A stretch of DNA of 37,046 bases from Janthinobacterium sp. GW456P (GTDB taxonomy: Bacteria > Pseudomonadota > Gammaproteobacteria > Burkholderiales > Burkholderiaceae_D). The notes below the pieces were generated by a model. The model was not told where the DNA came from. It saw only the letters and a program-made list of their open reading frames with translations, and did not search any database. The stretch is taken from NCBI RefSeq assembly GCF_002127655.1, contig NZ_NEHB01000006.1, positions 52,380 to 89,425 of the forward strand, in the 5' to 3' direction. The position numbers were made by a program, and so were the translations under genes. Positions 1 through 7,606 of this stretch are shown in pieces; position 1 is the first letter of the stretch, and the number at the start of each line of letters is the position of its first letter.

Positions 1-594
1 CGCGCCAGTGCCGATGATGACCGTGCCCGGCAGGCCGGCGCCGGCCAGGCCCAGCACGCGCTCGGGCGCCTGTTCGCGCAAGTGCTGCAGCCAGCCCTTG
101 TTGACGTCCTGCAGCAGCGGATTGGCGGCCAGGTCGGTGGTGGCCATGACCTTGACGCCATTGAAACCGATGACGATGCGGTCGAGCGCCTGGCGGGTCA
201 CGATGGCATTGGCCACGCGCGCCTGGAAGTCGGCGAACTTGGCCCAGGCGTCCAGCTTGGCATACGTCAGGTGCGTGTCGAAGTTGGTCTGCTCGCAGCG
301 GTATTTGGTGCTGTCCATGGTGGACAGGTCGCGCGTTTCGCGTTCCTTGGCCTTGGTGTCGGTGCGGCCGGCAATCGGGCCGGAGACGCCCAGGCCCAGC
401 TTTTCGCCTTCCTGTTCGCCCACGCCGATGACGTTGATTTTCGACAGGAACTCGCTCGATTCCTGCATTTTCGTTTCCAGCTTCTGCTGCACGCTGGGCG
501 CTACGCTGAAGGTCTTGGCCACGCTATCCGTGTCGTTCAACTGGCCCAGGCGGGTTTCGTACTGGCTGTAGACCTGGCGGGTGTGCTTTTTCAT
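1..594 (-). CDS. N: P2-type phage major capsid protein gpN (N-terminal 198 residues, cut by window edge)
   Basis: This is the main shell protein of P2-family phages; its precursor assembles on the gpO scaffold and is then trimmed. The frame runs from an ATG at 594 to base 1 without a stop, so the C-terminal part (P2 gpN is about 357 residues) lies outside the window. Features typical of the family are the start MKKHTRQVYSQYE, an internal VIGVGEQEGEKLGLGVSGPIAGRT segment seen here in two parts, and a later stretch with TDLAANPLLQDVNKGWLQ. A GGAG ribosome-binding site lies about 10 bases before the ATG. It follows gpO on the same strand with a 48-base gap, as in P2. Plus-strand open frames over this interval are shadows. 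The family assignment is strong; the symbol follows P2 usage. Confidence 0.93.
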   Translation of the reverse strand, partial: MKKHTRQVYSQYETRLGQLNDTDSVAKTFSVAPSVQQKLETKMQESSEFLSKINVIGVGEQEGEKLGLGVSGPIAGRTDTKAKERETRDLSTMDSTKYRCEQTNFDTHLTYAKLDAWAKFADFQARVANAIVTRQALDRIVIGFNGVKVMATTDLAANPLLQDVNKGWLQHLREQAPERVLGLAGAGLPGTVIIGTGA

Positions 595-642
595 TGATTG
601 GTGCTCCGTGATTGATGGGTTGTTGGAGGAGGGCGCGGGTGC

Positions 643-1434
643 TTAAAACTCGGTCTGCACGGCGCCGTCGTTGCCGGTGGCGGACGGGCGGCGCGGTGCG
701 TTGCCGGGTGCTTCGTCCATTTGCGTCTTGAAGGCGGCCAGCTCGGCCTGCGTGGCCGTCAAGGCCGTTTCCGCTTTTTCCAGGCGGGCCAGAGTGCTGG
801 CGTAGTTGTCGTTGACCGTGACGACGTGGCCGGCCAGCGTTTCCACGGCTTCGCTGATGTCGGCGAATTGGGCCGCGTCGGTGCCGGATTTATTGGAAAA
901 GCGCGCCAGCAGGTTTTTGACGGCATCGGCCAGCTTGATGCCTTGCGGCTCATCGAATGCCAGCTCGACTTCGACGGCGGTGCTAAACAGGTTGGTGCTG
1001 TGCTGCTTGCGGTTGGCCGAGAATTTCAGGGCATCGGTGCCCAGGCTGGCGGGGCTGTCGGTGACGCCCAGACCGACCAGGTAGGGCATGCCCGTATCGG
1101 CAAAGTCGGGGGCGATTTCCAGGCTGGTGTACAGCTTTTGCTTCGCCTTGTTGATGGCGACCAGTTCCGGCGTGGGTTCGATCTGCGCGAACAGGGCCAG
1201 TTTCTTGCCATTGTCCGTGTCCACTTCCTCGGCTTTTACGGCGATGACGTCGCCGTAGGCCTTGAACTGGCTGTCGGGCAGGATGCCGCGAATGTGCTCC
1301 AGCCAGATGCGGGCGCCGTAGGTCTTCGGATTGTAGCTGGCGGCGATCTGCTCGATGGTGGCGCGGTCGATGTTGCGGCCGTCCGTGGTGGCGCCTTCGG
1401 TGGCGACGCGGAAAAATTGGGATTTGGTTGCCAT
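643..1434 (-). CDS. O: P2-type capsid scaffolding protein / protease gpO
   Basis: gpO is both scaffold and maturation protease for the P2-type capsid: its N-terminal half is a serine protease and its C-terminal half guides shell assembly. I chose the ATG at 1434 (263 residues; P2 gpO is 284) because the family begins at MATKSQFFRVATEG; an upstream ATG at 1518 would add 28 atypical residues. A plausible catalytic triad is visible at D18, H47 (in IWLEHIRG) and S104 (in LYTSLEI), close to the D19/H48/S107 I recall for P2. Residues about 205-245 (NYASTLARLEKAETALTATQAELAAFKTQM) look helical and coiled-coil-like, as expected for a scaffold. It is transcribed with gpN, divergently from terminase gpP. 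Confidence 0.93.
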   Translation of the reverse strand: MATKSQFFRVATEGATTDGRNIDRATIEQIAASYNPKTYGARIWLEHIRGILPDSQFKAYGDVIAVKAEEVDTDNGKKLALFAQIEPTPELVAINKAKQKLYTSLEIAPDFADTGMPYLVGLGVTDSPASLGTDALKFSANRKQHSTNLFSTAVEVELAFDEPQGIKLADAVKNLLARFSNKSGTDAAQFADISEAVETLAGHVVTVNDNYASTLARLEKAETALTATQAELAAFKTQMDEAPGNAPRRPSATGNDGAVQTEF

Positions 1435-1569
1435 GGTGTCTGTCTCGGTTGATCGGATAACGCCATGGTCAACGTCTTGGCCCGGCGATTCAATGCGGGG
1501 CGGGTTGCTATGGGCCATAGCGACTTTTGGCTTTCCCCGTTCCGCGCGCGCGCGGCCTACGCTGGCGGC
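1435..1569. promoter_or_regulatory. Divergent late control region between gpO and gpP, with a palindrome
   Basis: The 135 bases between the gpO and gpP starts must hold the promoters for both capsid genes (leftward) and packaging genes (rightward). In P2 the equivalent region holds late promoters activated by Ogr/Delta zinc-finger proteins. A 15-base palindrome, GCTATGG-G-CCATAGC, sits at 1507-1521. I did not find the P2-type TGT-N12-ACA activator site, so any activator here may use a different sequence. The location is firm; the role of the palindrome is inference. Confidence 0.45.
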
Positions 1570-3369
1570 ATGTTAGGAATTGACCAAACCCCCGAAGAAA
1601 AAATCGCCGAACTGGCCGTGCCCGAATCCGAGCCGCGCCGGGCCGCGCGCGCCCTGTACTGGAAGGGCTGGCGTATTTCGTCCATCGCCCGCCACCTGGG
1701 AATCAAGCGCAGCACGATCAACAGCTGGAAGGCACGCGACGAGTGGGACAAGGCGCAGGCCATCGAGCACGTGGAAGCGTCGGCCGAGCTGCGCCTGGTG
1801 AAGCTGATCGAAAAAGAGGTCAAGAGCGGCAGCGACTACAAGGAAATTGATTTACTCGCCCGCACCATCGTGCAGATGGCGCGCGTGCGCCGCTACGAGC
1901 AACCGGGCGGCAACGAGGTCGATCTCAACCCTAAGCTGGCGAACCGCAATGCCGGCCCGAAGAAGAAGCCGACGCGCAACGACTTCAGCGACGAACAGCG
2001 CATTCAATTGCTCGACGCCTTTCAGGATTCGCTGTTCGATTATCAAAAGGTCTGGTATCGCAACGGCGACCAGCGCACGCGCGCCATCCTCAAGAGCCGC
2101 CAGATCGGCGCCACCTGGTACTTCGCGCGCGAAGCGCTGGCCGACGCCATGGCCACGGGCCGCAATCAAATCTTCCTGTCCGCCTCAAAAAGCCAGGCCC
2201 ACGTCTTCAAGCAATACATCGTGCAATTCGCGCGCGAGGCGGCCGGCATCGACCTGACGGGCGATCCCATCGTGCTGCCGAACGGCGCGCACCTGTACTT
2301 CCTGGGCACCAATGCGCGCACGGCACAGGGCTACCATGGCAATTTTTACTTTGACGAATTTTTCTGGACGCAGAATTTCCAGGAGTTGAACAAGGTGGCC
2401 TCGGGCATGGCCATCCACAAGAAATGGCGCAAGACGTATTTTTCAACGCCATCCTCGACCACGCACCAGGCGTACCCGTTCTGGACGGGCGAGCTGTTCA
2501 ACAAGCGCCGCGCCAAGGCTGAGCAATTCAACATCGACGTGAGTCACCATCGCCTGGCGTCCGGCTACACGGGCGAGGACAAAATCTGGCGCCAGATTGT
2601 CACGATCCTGGACGCCGAGCGCGGCGGCTGCAACCTGTTCGACATCGACGAACTGCGCAACTTCGAATACAGCCCCGACCAGTTCGAAAACCTGTTGATG
2701 TGCAATTTTATTGACGATTCGGCCAGCGTCTTCCCTTTGAACGAGCTGCAGCGCTGCATGGTCGATTCCTGGGTGGAATGGGACGACTACAAGCCGCTGC
2801 TGGGTCTGCGCCCCTTCGGCAACCGCGCCGTGTGGATCGGCTATGACCCGGCCTTGAACGGCGACAGCGCCGGCTGCGTGGTGCTGGCGCCGCCCATGAC
2901 GGCCGGCGGCAAGTTCCGTGTGCTCGAGCGCCACCAGTGGCGCGGGCAGAGCTTTGAGGATCACGCCGAAGCCATCCGCCAGATGACGCAGCGCTACAAC
3001 GTCGAATACATCGGCATCGACACGACCGGCATGGGCATCGGCGTACTGCCGATCGTGCGCGGCTTCTTCCCTGGCGTGACGGCCCTGAACTATTCGCCGG
3101 AAGTCAAAACCCGCATGGTCTTGAAGGCCAAAAACATCATCAGCAAGGGCCGGCTGGAATTTGACGCCGGCTGGATCGACATCGCGCAATCGTTCATGGC
3201 GATCCGCAAGACCCTCACGCCCAGCGGGCGGCACGTCACCTATGTGGCCGGGCGCAGCGACGAAACGGGCCACGCCGATCTGGCCTGGGCCTGCATGCAC
3301 GCGCTCGACCACGAACCCTTCGAAGGCAGTACCGACAACAACCAATCCATCATGGAGATTTACTCTTGA
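1570..3369 (+). CDS. P: P2-type terminase large (ATPase/nuclease) subunit gpP
   Basis: This is the motor that packages DNA into the procapsid and cuts at cos. The chosen ATG at 1570 gives 599 residues (P2 gpP about 590); the open frame extends upstream to 1465 but that stretch overlaps the divergent promoter region and is unlike the family. An N-terminal helix-turn-helix lies at about 33-58 (GWRISSIARHLGIKRSTINSW). The ATPase core shows a deviant Walker A at 175-182 (KSRQIGAT) and a Walker B at 258-263 (NFYFDE). The C-terminal RNase-H-like nuclease supplies acidic residues D426 (WIGYDP), D484 (YIGIDT) and D570 (GHADLAW). Its stop overlaps the portal start codon (TTGA), so the two are translationally coupled. 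The reading frame looks intact. Confidence 0.95.
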   Translation: MLGIDQTPEEKIAELAVPESEPRRAARALYWKGWRISSIARHLGIKRSTINSWKARDEWDKAQAIEHVEASAELRLVKLIEKEVKSGSDYKEIDLLARTIVQMARVRRYEQPGGNEVDLNPKLANRNAGPKKKPTRNDFSDEQRIQLLDAFQDSLFDYQKVWYRNGDQRTRAILKSRQIGATWYFAREALADAMATGRNQIFLSASKSQAHVFKQYIVQFAREAAGIDLTGDPIVLPNGAHLYFLGTNARTAQGYHGNFYFDEFFWTQNFQELNKVASGMAIHKKWRKTYFSTPSSTTHQAYPFWTGELFNKRRAKAEQFNIDVSHHRLASGYTGEDKIWRQIVTILDAERGGCNLFDIDELRNFEYSPDQFENLLMCNFIDDSASVFPLNELQRCMVDSWVEWDDYKPLLGLRPFGNRAVWIGYDPALNGDSAGCVVLAPPMTAGGKFRVLERHQWRGQSFEDHAEAIRQMTQRYNVEYIGIDTTGMGIGVLPIVRGFFPGVTALNYSPEVKTRMVLKAKNIISKGRLEFDAGWIDIAQSFMAIRKTLTPSGRHVTYVAGRSDETGHADLAWACMHALDHEPFEGSTDNNQSIMEIYS

Positions 3370-4433
3370 AGATCTTGAACAAGGCACGACATCAGCGCGC
3401 CCGCGCGCGCTCCGCACCTGCTGCAATCACGACGGCGCCGCCGGACGCCGCCGGCATCCAGGCGTTTTCCTTCGGCGACCCCACGCCCGTGCTCGAGCAC
3501 GGCGACATTCTCGACTGCTTCGAATGCTGGAAGAACGGGGAGTGGTACGAGCCGCCCATCAACCTGGCCGGCCTGGCCAAGTCCTTCAATGCCGGCGTGC
3601 ACCACTCCAGTGCCATCCACTTCAAGGCCAACGTGCTGGCGTCCACCCTGATGCCCAGCAAGTATTTGTCGCGCGACGCCTTCAAACGCCTGGCGCTCGA
3701 CTTCCTCACGTTCGGCAATTGCTACCTGGAAGACCGGCCCAGCCGCAGCGGGCGCCCGTTGAGCTACGCGCATGCGCTGGCAAAGTACATGCGGCGCGGC
3801 GTCGACTGGGACACGTATTTTTTCGTTACCAATTACGGCACGGCGCATCAGTTCGAAACGGGCCGCGTGTTCCACCTGATGGAGCCGGACGTGAATCAGG
3901 AACTGTATGGCGTGCCGCAATACCTGAGCGCGCTGCAATCGGCCTGGCTCAACGAGGCGGCCACCCTGTTCCGCCGTAAGTATTACAAGAACGGTTCGCA
4001 CGCCGGTTTCGTCTTCTACATGACGGACGCGGCGGCCAACACCCAGGACGTGGACAACCTGCGCCAGGCCATGCGCGACAGCAAGGGGCCGGGCAATTTC
4101 AGGAACCTGTTCATGTACGCGCCGAACGGCAAGAAGGACGGTATCCAGATTCTGCCCGTCTCCGACGTGGCCGCCAAGGACGAGTTTTTCAACATCAAGA
4201 GCGTGACGCGCGACGACCAGTTGGCCGCCCACCGCGTGCCGCCCCAGCTGATGGGCATCTTGCCGAACAATGCCGGCGGCTTTGGCGCCGTGGAACCGGC
4301 CGCGCGTGTGTTCGCCCGCAATGAGCTGGTGCCGCTGCAGTCGCAGTTCATGGCCATCAACGAATGGGCCGGCGTGGAAGTGGTGAAGTTCGCCCCGTAT
4401 GACTTGGCCACAGGCGCGGAGGGCGCGGCATGA
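3366..4433 (+). CDS. Q: P2-type portal protein gpQ
   Basis: gpQ forms the portal ring at one capsid vertex through which terminase pumps DNA. The 355-residue product matches P2 gpQ (344) in length and in family segments such as the FSFGDPTPVL start region, WYEPPI, LDFLTFGNCYLE (about 113-124), HLMEPDVNQELYGVPQYLSAL (here in two parts) and HRVPPQLMGI near residue 290. The start is TTG at 3366, overlapping the terminase stop; a GGAG at 3354-3357 is well placed, and no closer ATG preserves the N-terminus. It overlaps the next small gene by ATGA at 4430-4433. The portal is complete, so the packaging half of this prophage appears undamaged. Confidence 0.94.
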   Translation: MKILNKARHQRARARSAPAAITTAPPDAAGIQAFSFGDPTPVLEHGDILDCFECWKNGEWYEPPINLAGLAKSFNAGVHHSSAIHFKANVLASTLMPSKYLSRDAFKRLALDFLTFGNCYLEDRPSRSGRPLSYAHALAKYMRRGVDWDTYFFVTNYGTAHQFETGRVFHLMEPDVNQELYGVPQYLSALQSAWLNEAATLFRRKYYKNGSHAGFVFYMTDAAANTQDVDNLRQAMRDSKGPGNFRNLFMYAPNGKKDGIQILPVSDVAAKDEFFNIKSVTRDDQLAAHRVPPQLMGILPNNAGGFGAVEPAARVFARNELVPLQSQFMAINEWAGVEVVKFAPYDLATGAEGAA

Positions 4434-4645
4434 GCGACCATATCGACAATACCGACAAGATCATCTTCGCCGAAGTGGCGCGCGGCCTGGCCGCTGTCCG
4501 CGGACGGCCCGCCCTGGTGGCGCACGGCGCCTGCCACTACTGCGACGAGCCACTGGCGCCCGGCCTGCCGTTCTGTAACGTCGATTGCCGCGACGACTAC
4601 GAGAAGGAGCAAGCGGCCAAGGCGCGCGCCAGCCGTCCAGGATGA
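4430..4645 (+). CDS. Small phage zinc-ribbon protein
   Basis: This 71-residue protein has a four-cysteine zinc-ribbon pattern, C35-x2-C38 and C49-x3-C53 (ACHYCDEPL ... FCNVDCRDDYEKE), like the short DUF2116/DksA-TraR-like zinc proteins often found beside portal genes in P2-like prophages of Betaproteobacteria. Its ATG overlaps the portal stop, so it is the last gene of the terminase-portal operon, and a terminator follows about 75 bases later. The C-terminus is short and basic (KARASRPG). The function is not known: nucleic-acid or protein binding through the zinc knuckle is plausible. It is not the late activator Ogr, which is larger and lies elsewhere in P2. Confidence 0.75.
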   Translation: MSDHIDNTDKIIFAEVARGLAAVRGRPALVAHGACHYCDEPLAPGLPFCNVDCRDDYEKEQAAKARASRPG

Positions 4646-4967
4646 CCGCCAAGCGGCGATAGCCGGCAGGGCAGGGCCGCATAGCCCAGCCGCGCCGCAG
4701 CGCCCCAGCCACCGAACAGGCCGCCCATGAGGCGGCTTTTTCACGTCCCGCCGAATGTTATTGCCATGAGAGCAAGAAAAAGCCCCATTTCGGCCCGGCG
4801 CGCGCAGTTGTCCCCCCTCCACACCTGCCCGCTAGTTAGGGCTCTTTTGACTCAAATGTGCGCCATGGCCGAAGGCGCATGAGGACTGGCGTGGCGGAGC
4901 GAAGAGGGGGCATGCGATTTGACGCATTTTGACGCACTCTTGAGCCATTTTCTTCTTCGCTACCTGT
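4646..4967. other. Non-coding gap between phage operon and defence module
   Basis: These 322 bases hold no convincing gene on either strand. They contain the terminator at 4720-4741, and close to the cargo genes a tandem TTTGACGCA / TTTTGACGCA repeat at about 4918-4936. The base composition changes from phage-like high GC on the left to the AT-richer cargo on the right, so a cargo insertion boundary probably lies here. Confidence 0.55.
4720..4741 (+). terminator. Intrinsic terminator of the terminase-portal operon
   Basis: A perfect six-base stem, GCCGCC with GGCGGC around a five-base loop (CATGA), is followed directly by TTTTT. It lies 75 bases beyond the small zinc-ribbon gene and on the strand expected to end the gpP-gpQ transcript. 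Confidence 0.8.
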
Positions 4968-6203
4968 CTATGTAGGCCAATCCCATGTGACGTAGCTCTC
5001 CAACATCCGGTTTAGTTCTGTTGGTGCATCAACACTGGTGAGATAGTTCCTATATGGATAAACCTTTGCGATGTTCGCAGCAGGGAAGTTGTTTTTTATA
5101 TAAGGATCGAACTTGTATTGACCAAGACGTTCGATGTCGGTGTTGATCGTCTTCAACCACGACGCCATAATTACTTTCGTGCCTGTCTGCTGGAGATAAG
5201 CACGTGCCGCTTCCATCGAATACCCACGTGTGCAGATGTCATCAATAAGGAGCACAGTCTTCCGTTTCTTGTCCAACGGCGAAGCCCTGTAGACATCGGT
5301 GGCGGACTTATGGGGCGTGCGATTAAGCTTGATCGTGTCTAGCTGAATATTATGCCCGACACTTACCCCTGCGTTCCTTGCCGTCTGCATCTTGGTGGCT
5401 GTGGTATGACGCTGTATAAGGTCTGGAAGAAAGCGGCTGCGAAAGCACTTTCCAAAGATCGCAAGGGCGCTATCCATCGCATTGCCAGACCCTTGCTGGT
5501 GACCAGGGTACCCGGCGATGTAGTCCACTCGCTTGTGAACACCAGAGAAGTACAGGCTTGATACTAAAGCACCTACCCAGAAATCGAAGTGTCCGAGTCC
5601 ATGTTTTGCTGCTGACCTCGCGTCGGCCGAGTAGACGGCAAACGCCTCCTTCATCGTACTGAAAGGCGCGATGGCGTAATATTCGTAGTCGTCGTCAACG
5701 ATCTGGTAGCCCCACAAGTGTTCGCGGCGGCAAAATACGTCTAAAAAACGGGCGATGTCTTTTGATGTAGCGAAGTCGAAACCGTAGTCAATATGGTCGG
5801 CATACCATGTAGCTCGGAGGAAAAGCAGCCCGCCGTTCACAGCCGTTCGCATGTCGTTTTCCGTGGAGCCGATGTACACTGTTTCCGTATCAGTCCAGCC
5901 CATCTTTTTCAGGATGTATTCCGTGAACGCTGCCCTTGGCCGGGGTGGCATGTTCGGATCGTCTTCTAGGCTCAAATAGGGAAATGGCCCCCAAAGTTCC
6001 TGAAGACGCTCTTTTAGTGGCCACTTGTCAGGCCCGATAGTCCATGGGCGGTTTGTCGTAACAACGAATTCAATACCAGTAAGTTGTAGAAAGCGAATAA
6101 GCTTTGTAACCTCCGGAAACGCGTAATGCCCCCTCTCGCTACCTGCTTGACGCACGAGAGTGTCTTCAACGCTAAGAATTACACCCTTAATTTTCGAAGT
6201 CAT
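4968..6203 (-). CDS. ShosT-like protein: degenerate HAD domain fused to ComF-like phosphoribosyltransferase
   Basis: The 411-residue product has two recognisable parts. Residues 1-135 follow the HAD phosphatase fold: motif I is GVILSVEDTLV (5'-most Asp replaced by S11, second by E13), motif II is VVTTNRP (47-53), and motif IV is YIGSTENDM (110-118) with its first Asp also replaced. The catalytic nucleophile is therefore missing. Residues about 225-355 look like a ComF-type phosphoribosyltransferase: LIQRHTTATKMQTAR (262-276) resembles the ComF signature, and VLLIDDICTRGYS (317-329, acidic pair D321-D322) is the PRPP-binding loop. The start overlaps the stop of the upstream DprA-like gene by ATGA. 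From memory, a PRTase paired with a DprA homologue defines ShosTA, in which the PRTase is the toxin. GC is visibly lower than in the neighbours, so transfer is likely. The substrate is unknown. Confidence 0.8.
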   Translation of the reverse strand: MTSKIKGVILSVEDTLVRQAGSERGHYAFPEVTKLIRFLQLTGIEFVVTTNRPWTIGPDKWPLKERLQELWGPFPYLSLEDDPNMPPRPRAAFTEYILKKMGWTDTETVYIGSTENDMRTAVNGGLLFLRATWYADHIDYGFDFATSKDIARFLDVFCRREHLWGYQIVDDDYEYYAIAPFSTMKEAFAVYSADARSAAKHGLGHFDFWVGALVSSLYFSGVHKRVDYIAGYPGHQQGSGNAMDSALAIFGKCFRSRFLPDLIQRHTTATKMQTARNAGVSVGHNIQLDTIKLNRTPHKSATDVYRASPLDKKRKTVLLIDDICTRGYSMEAARAYLQQTGTKVIMASWLKTINTDIERLGQYKFDPYIKNNFPAANIAKVYPYRNYLTSVDAPTELNRMLESYVTWDWPT

Positions 6204-7186
6204 GACGTTCCTAAAAGGTCCAGTTGCACTTGTGCTGCGGTCGGTTGTACTTGGTCTTCTTCGATGAATTGCAGCAGTAGAGAGGTCATTTGTGGCGCTT
6301 CAGATGCCACCGCTCCGTAAGTATCCGCTGCAAACTTGAGCTCTGGTCTGCGATCATATGTGTGCGGTAAGAACACGTTTGCGATTTTCTTTCCGTACTT
6401 GAAGGCGAACTCGACGGTATGAGCAGTGCCGCTTTTGATCTTCCATTCGACTGGGACGAGGGTATCGCACAGTCCCGCCTGCAAGCGATTACGACGTACG
6501 AAGTTATCGCTGCTGTAGGATTGGTCTGGTAAATATTCCGTGATGATTGTCCCGCCTTTGCGTACGATTTCCGCACGAAGAATCGCAGAACCCCGAGGGT
6601 AATGTTGGTTGATACCAGTACCCAAAACCGCAATGGTGGGTATGCCGAATCGTATCGACTCTTCGTGTACTGCTTGGTCAATGCCTAAAGCAAGGCCGCT
6701 AACCGTTGGATAGGCTCGGTTGGCAAGGGCAGCAACAACATACTTGGTAAGGAAAATGCCGTCATTCGTCGGCTTGCGAGTACCGACGATTGCTACCGCT
6801 TTGGTATGCAGGTTCAGTAGTTCGCCTTGGAAAAAGAGCCAGTGGGGTGGGTCGGGAATTGTTGCTAACGTGTGTGGGAATTCTGGCTGGGTCTGGAAAA
6901 TCAATCCGATTCCTTCGCTGCGGAGCTTTTTCCACGATTCAACACCAACGGCCCAGAGGTCCGCTTTATATTGATCCCATGCGTAATCCTTATCGATGAC
7001 GAACTTTACTGAAGTGAAGTGTTCGAAATCTTCGAATGTACCCGTCTTGATAAGTTCCCAGAAACCACCGCGTTGCTGGTAAATGGAGCGCATGGTCCAG
7101 TATCCCACGCCTTTAATAGAGGCGAAGGCCAAGAAGGCGATAGCTTCATTTCGCCAATGTAGGAGTTGTTCATTATCTGTAGCCAT
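6200..7186 (-). CDS. ShosA-like DprA/SMF family protein
   Basis: The 328-residue product has a short N-terminal helical region with a helix-hairpin-helix-like IKGVGYW (24-30), then the DprA Rossmann domain: VAIVGTR (131-137), SGLALGID (163-170), VLGTGINQHYP (187-197), NFVRRNRLQAGL (228-239) and KSGTAHTVEFA (251-261). Genomic DprA loads RecA on single-stranded DNA during transformation. Here the C-terminal winged-helix domain of many DprA proteins is absent, and only about 50 unconserved residues follow the core. The gene lies inside the prophage and is coupled to the PRTase gene by a four-base overlap. I infer that this is the antitoxin-like partner (ShosA) rather than the housekeeping dprA. 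The ribosome-binding site is weak (AGAAG). Base composition is AT-richer than the flanks. Confidence 0.82.
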   Translation of the reverse strand: MATDNEQLLHWRNEAIAFLAFASIKGVGYWTMRSIYQQRGGFWELIKTGTFEDFEHFTSVKFVIDKDYAWDQYKADLWAVGVESWKKLRSEGIGLIFQTQPEFPHTLATIPDPPHWLFFQGELLNLHTKAVAIVGTRKPTNDGIFLTKYVVAALANRAYPTVSGLALGIDQAVHEESIRFGIPTIAVLGTGINQHYPRGSAILRAEIVRKGGTIITEYLPDQSYSSDNFVRRNRLQAGLCDTLVPVEWKIKSGTAHTVEFAFKYGKKIANVFLPHTYDRRPELKFAADTYGAVASEAPQMTSLLLQFIEEDQVQPTAAQVQLDLLGTS

Positions 7187-7606
7187 ACGCTTCTGCTTTG
7201 TCCTAGGTGAGTCGCCCCGCGTCGCGCAGCAAGGCCGCTATAGCTTGCGTGTTGGACGTAGAAGGATACCGTAGTAGAAGACGCAAGGGAAGGTTTGTTG
7301 ATTCCTTGTTAAGTGGTGGGTGTTGTGTGACAGTGGACTCCAATAAAACGCTCATGAAAACTAGCTATGTGCATTACACCGCTGCGTTCACTGCGCCACA
7401 TCTCCGCGCGCCGTGGGCGCATGTCTGAAGTGCCGGTGATCGGTTAAATCCGCGACTCAGTCCGTGGATCGGTACCGTTTGCCTGAATAGCACACTCCAC
7501 AAACGCAAAATGCACTGCATGGATGGCCGCTTGTGTGGCTGCTATAATGTCACTTTTGCGGAGCAGAAACGGGCCGCAAGCCCGCATGGTTGTTGACTTC
7601 CTTGTC
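7187..7606. other. Non-coding prophage end (cos-att interval)
   Basis: No gene is supported in this stretch. It should contain the promoter of the DprA-like/PRTase pair (minus strand), the candidate cos site at about 7207-7226, and the sequence next to the attachment site. A TATAAT at 7543-7548 and a CGGGC-CGCAA-GCCCG hairpin at about 7570-7584 lie just before the tRNA fragment. The TATAAT might serve the downstream trmB gene after integration, but no good -35 is visible. Confidence 0.5.
7207..7226 (-). other. Candidate phage cos site
   Basis: Read on the minus strand, this segment contains GCGACGCGGGG, which differs at one position from the GCGAGGCGGGG inside the P2 cohesive end as I remember it (GGCGAGGCGGGGAAAGCAC), and it ends in CAC like the P2 end. 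The strand matches: relative to gpO/gpN the motif has the same orientation as in P2. Its position between cargo and attachment site matches the att-cos-cargo order of phage phiCTX. The similarity covers only about a dozen bases, so this is a candidate. Confidence 0.45.

Noticed and set aside
1465..1569. Upstream extension of the terminase gene
   Set aside because: It would run through the divergent promoter region and adds residues unlike the family.
2443..3426. Long minus-strand frame opposite the terminase
   Set aside because: It is a high-GC antisense shadow with no family features; similar long shadows lie opposite recQ, gdhA, nadK and recN.
6200..7186. Housekeeping dprA
   Set aside because: It lies inside the prophage, lacks the C-terminal winged helix, is AT-richer than the chromosome and is coupled to a PRTase gene.
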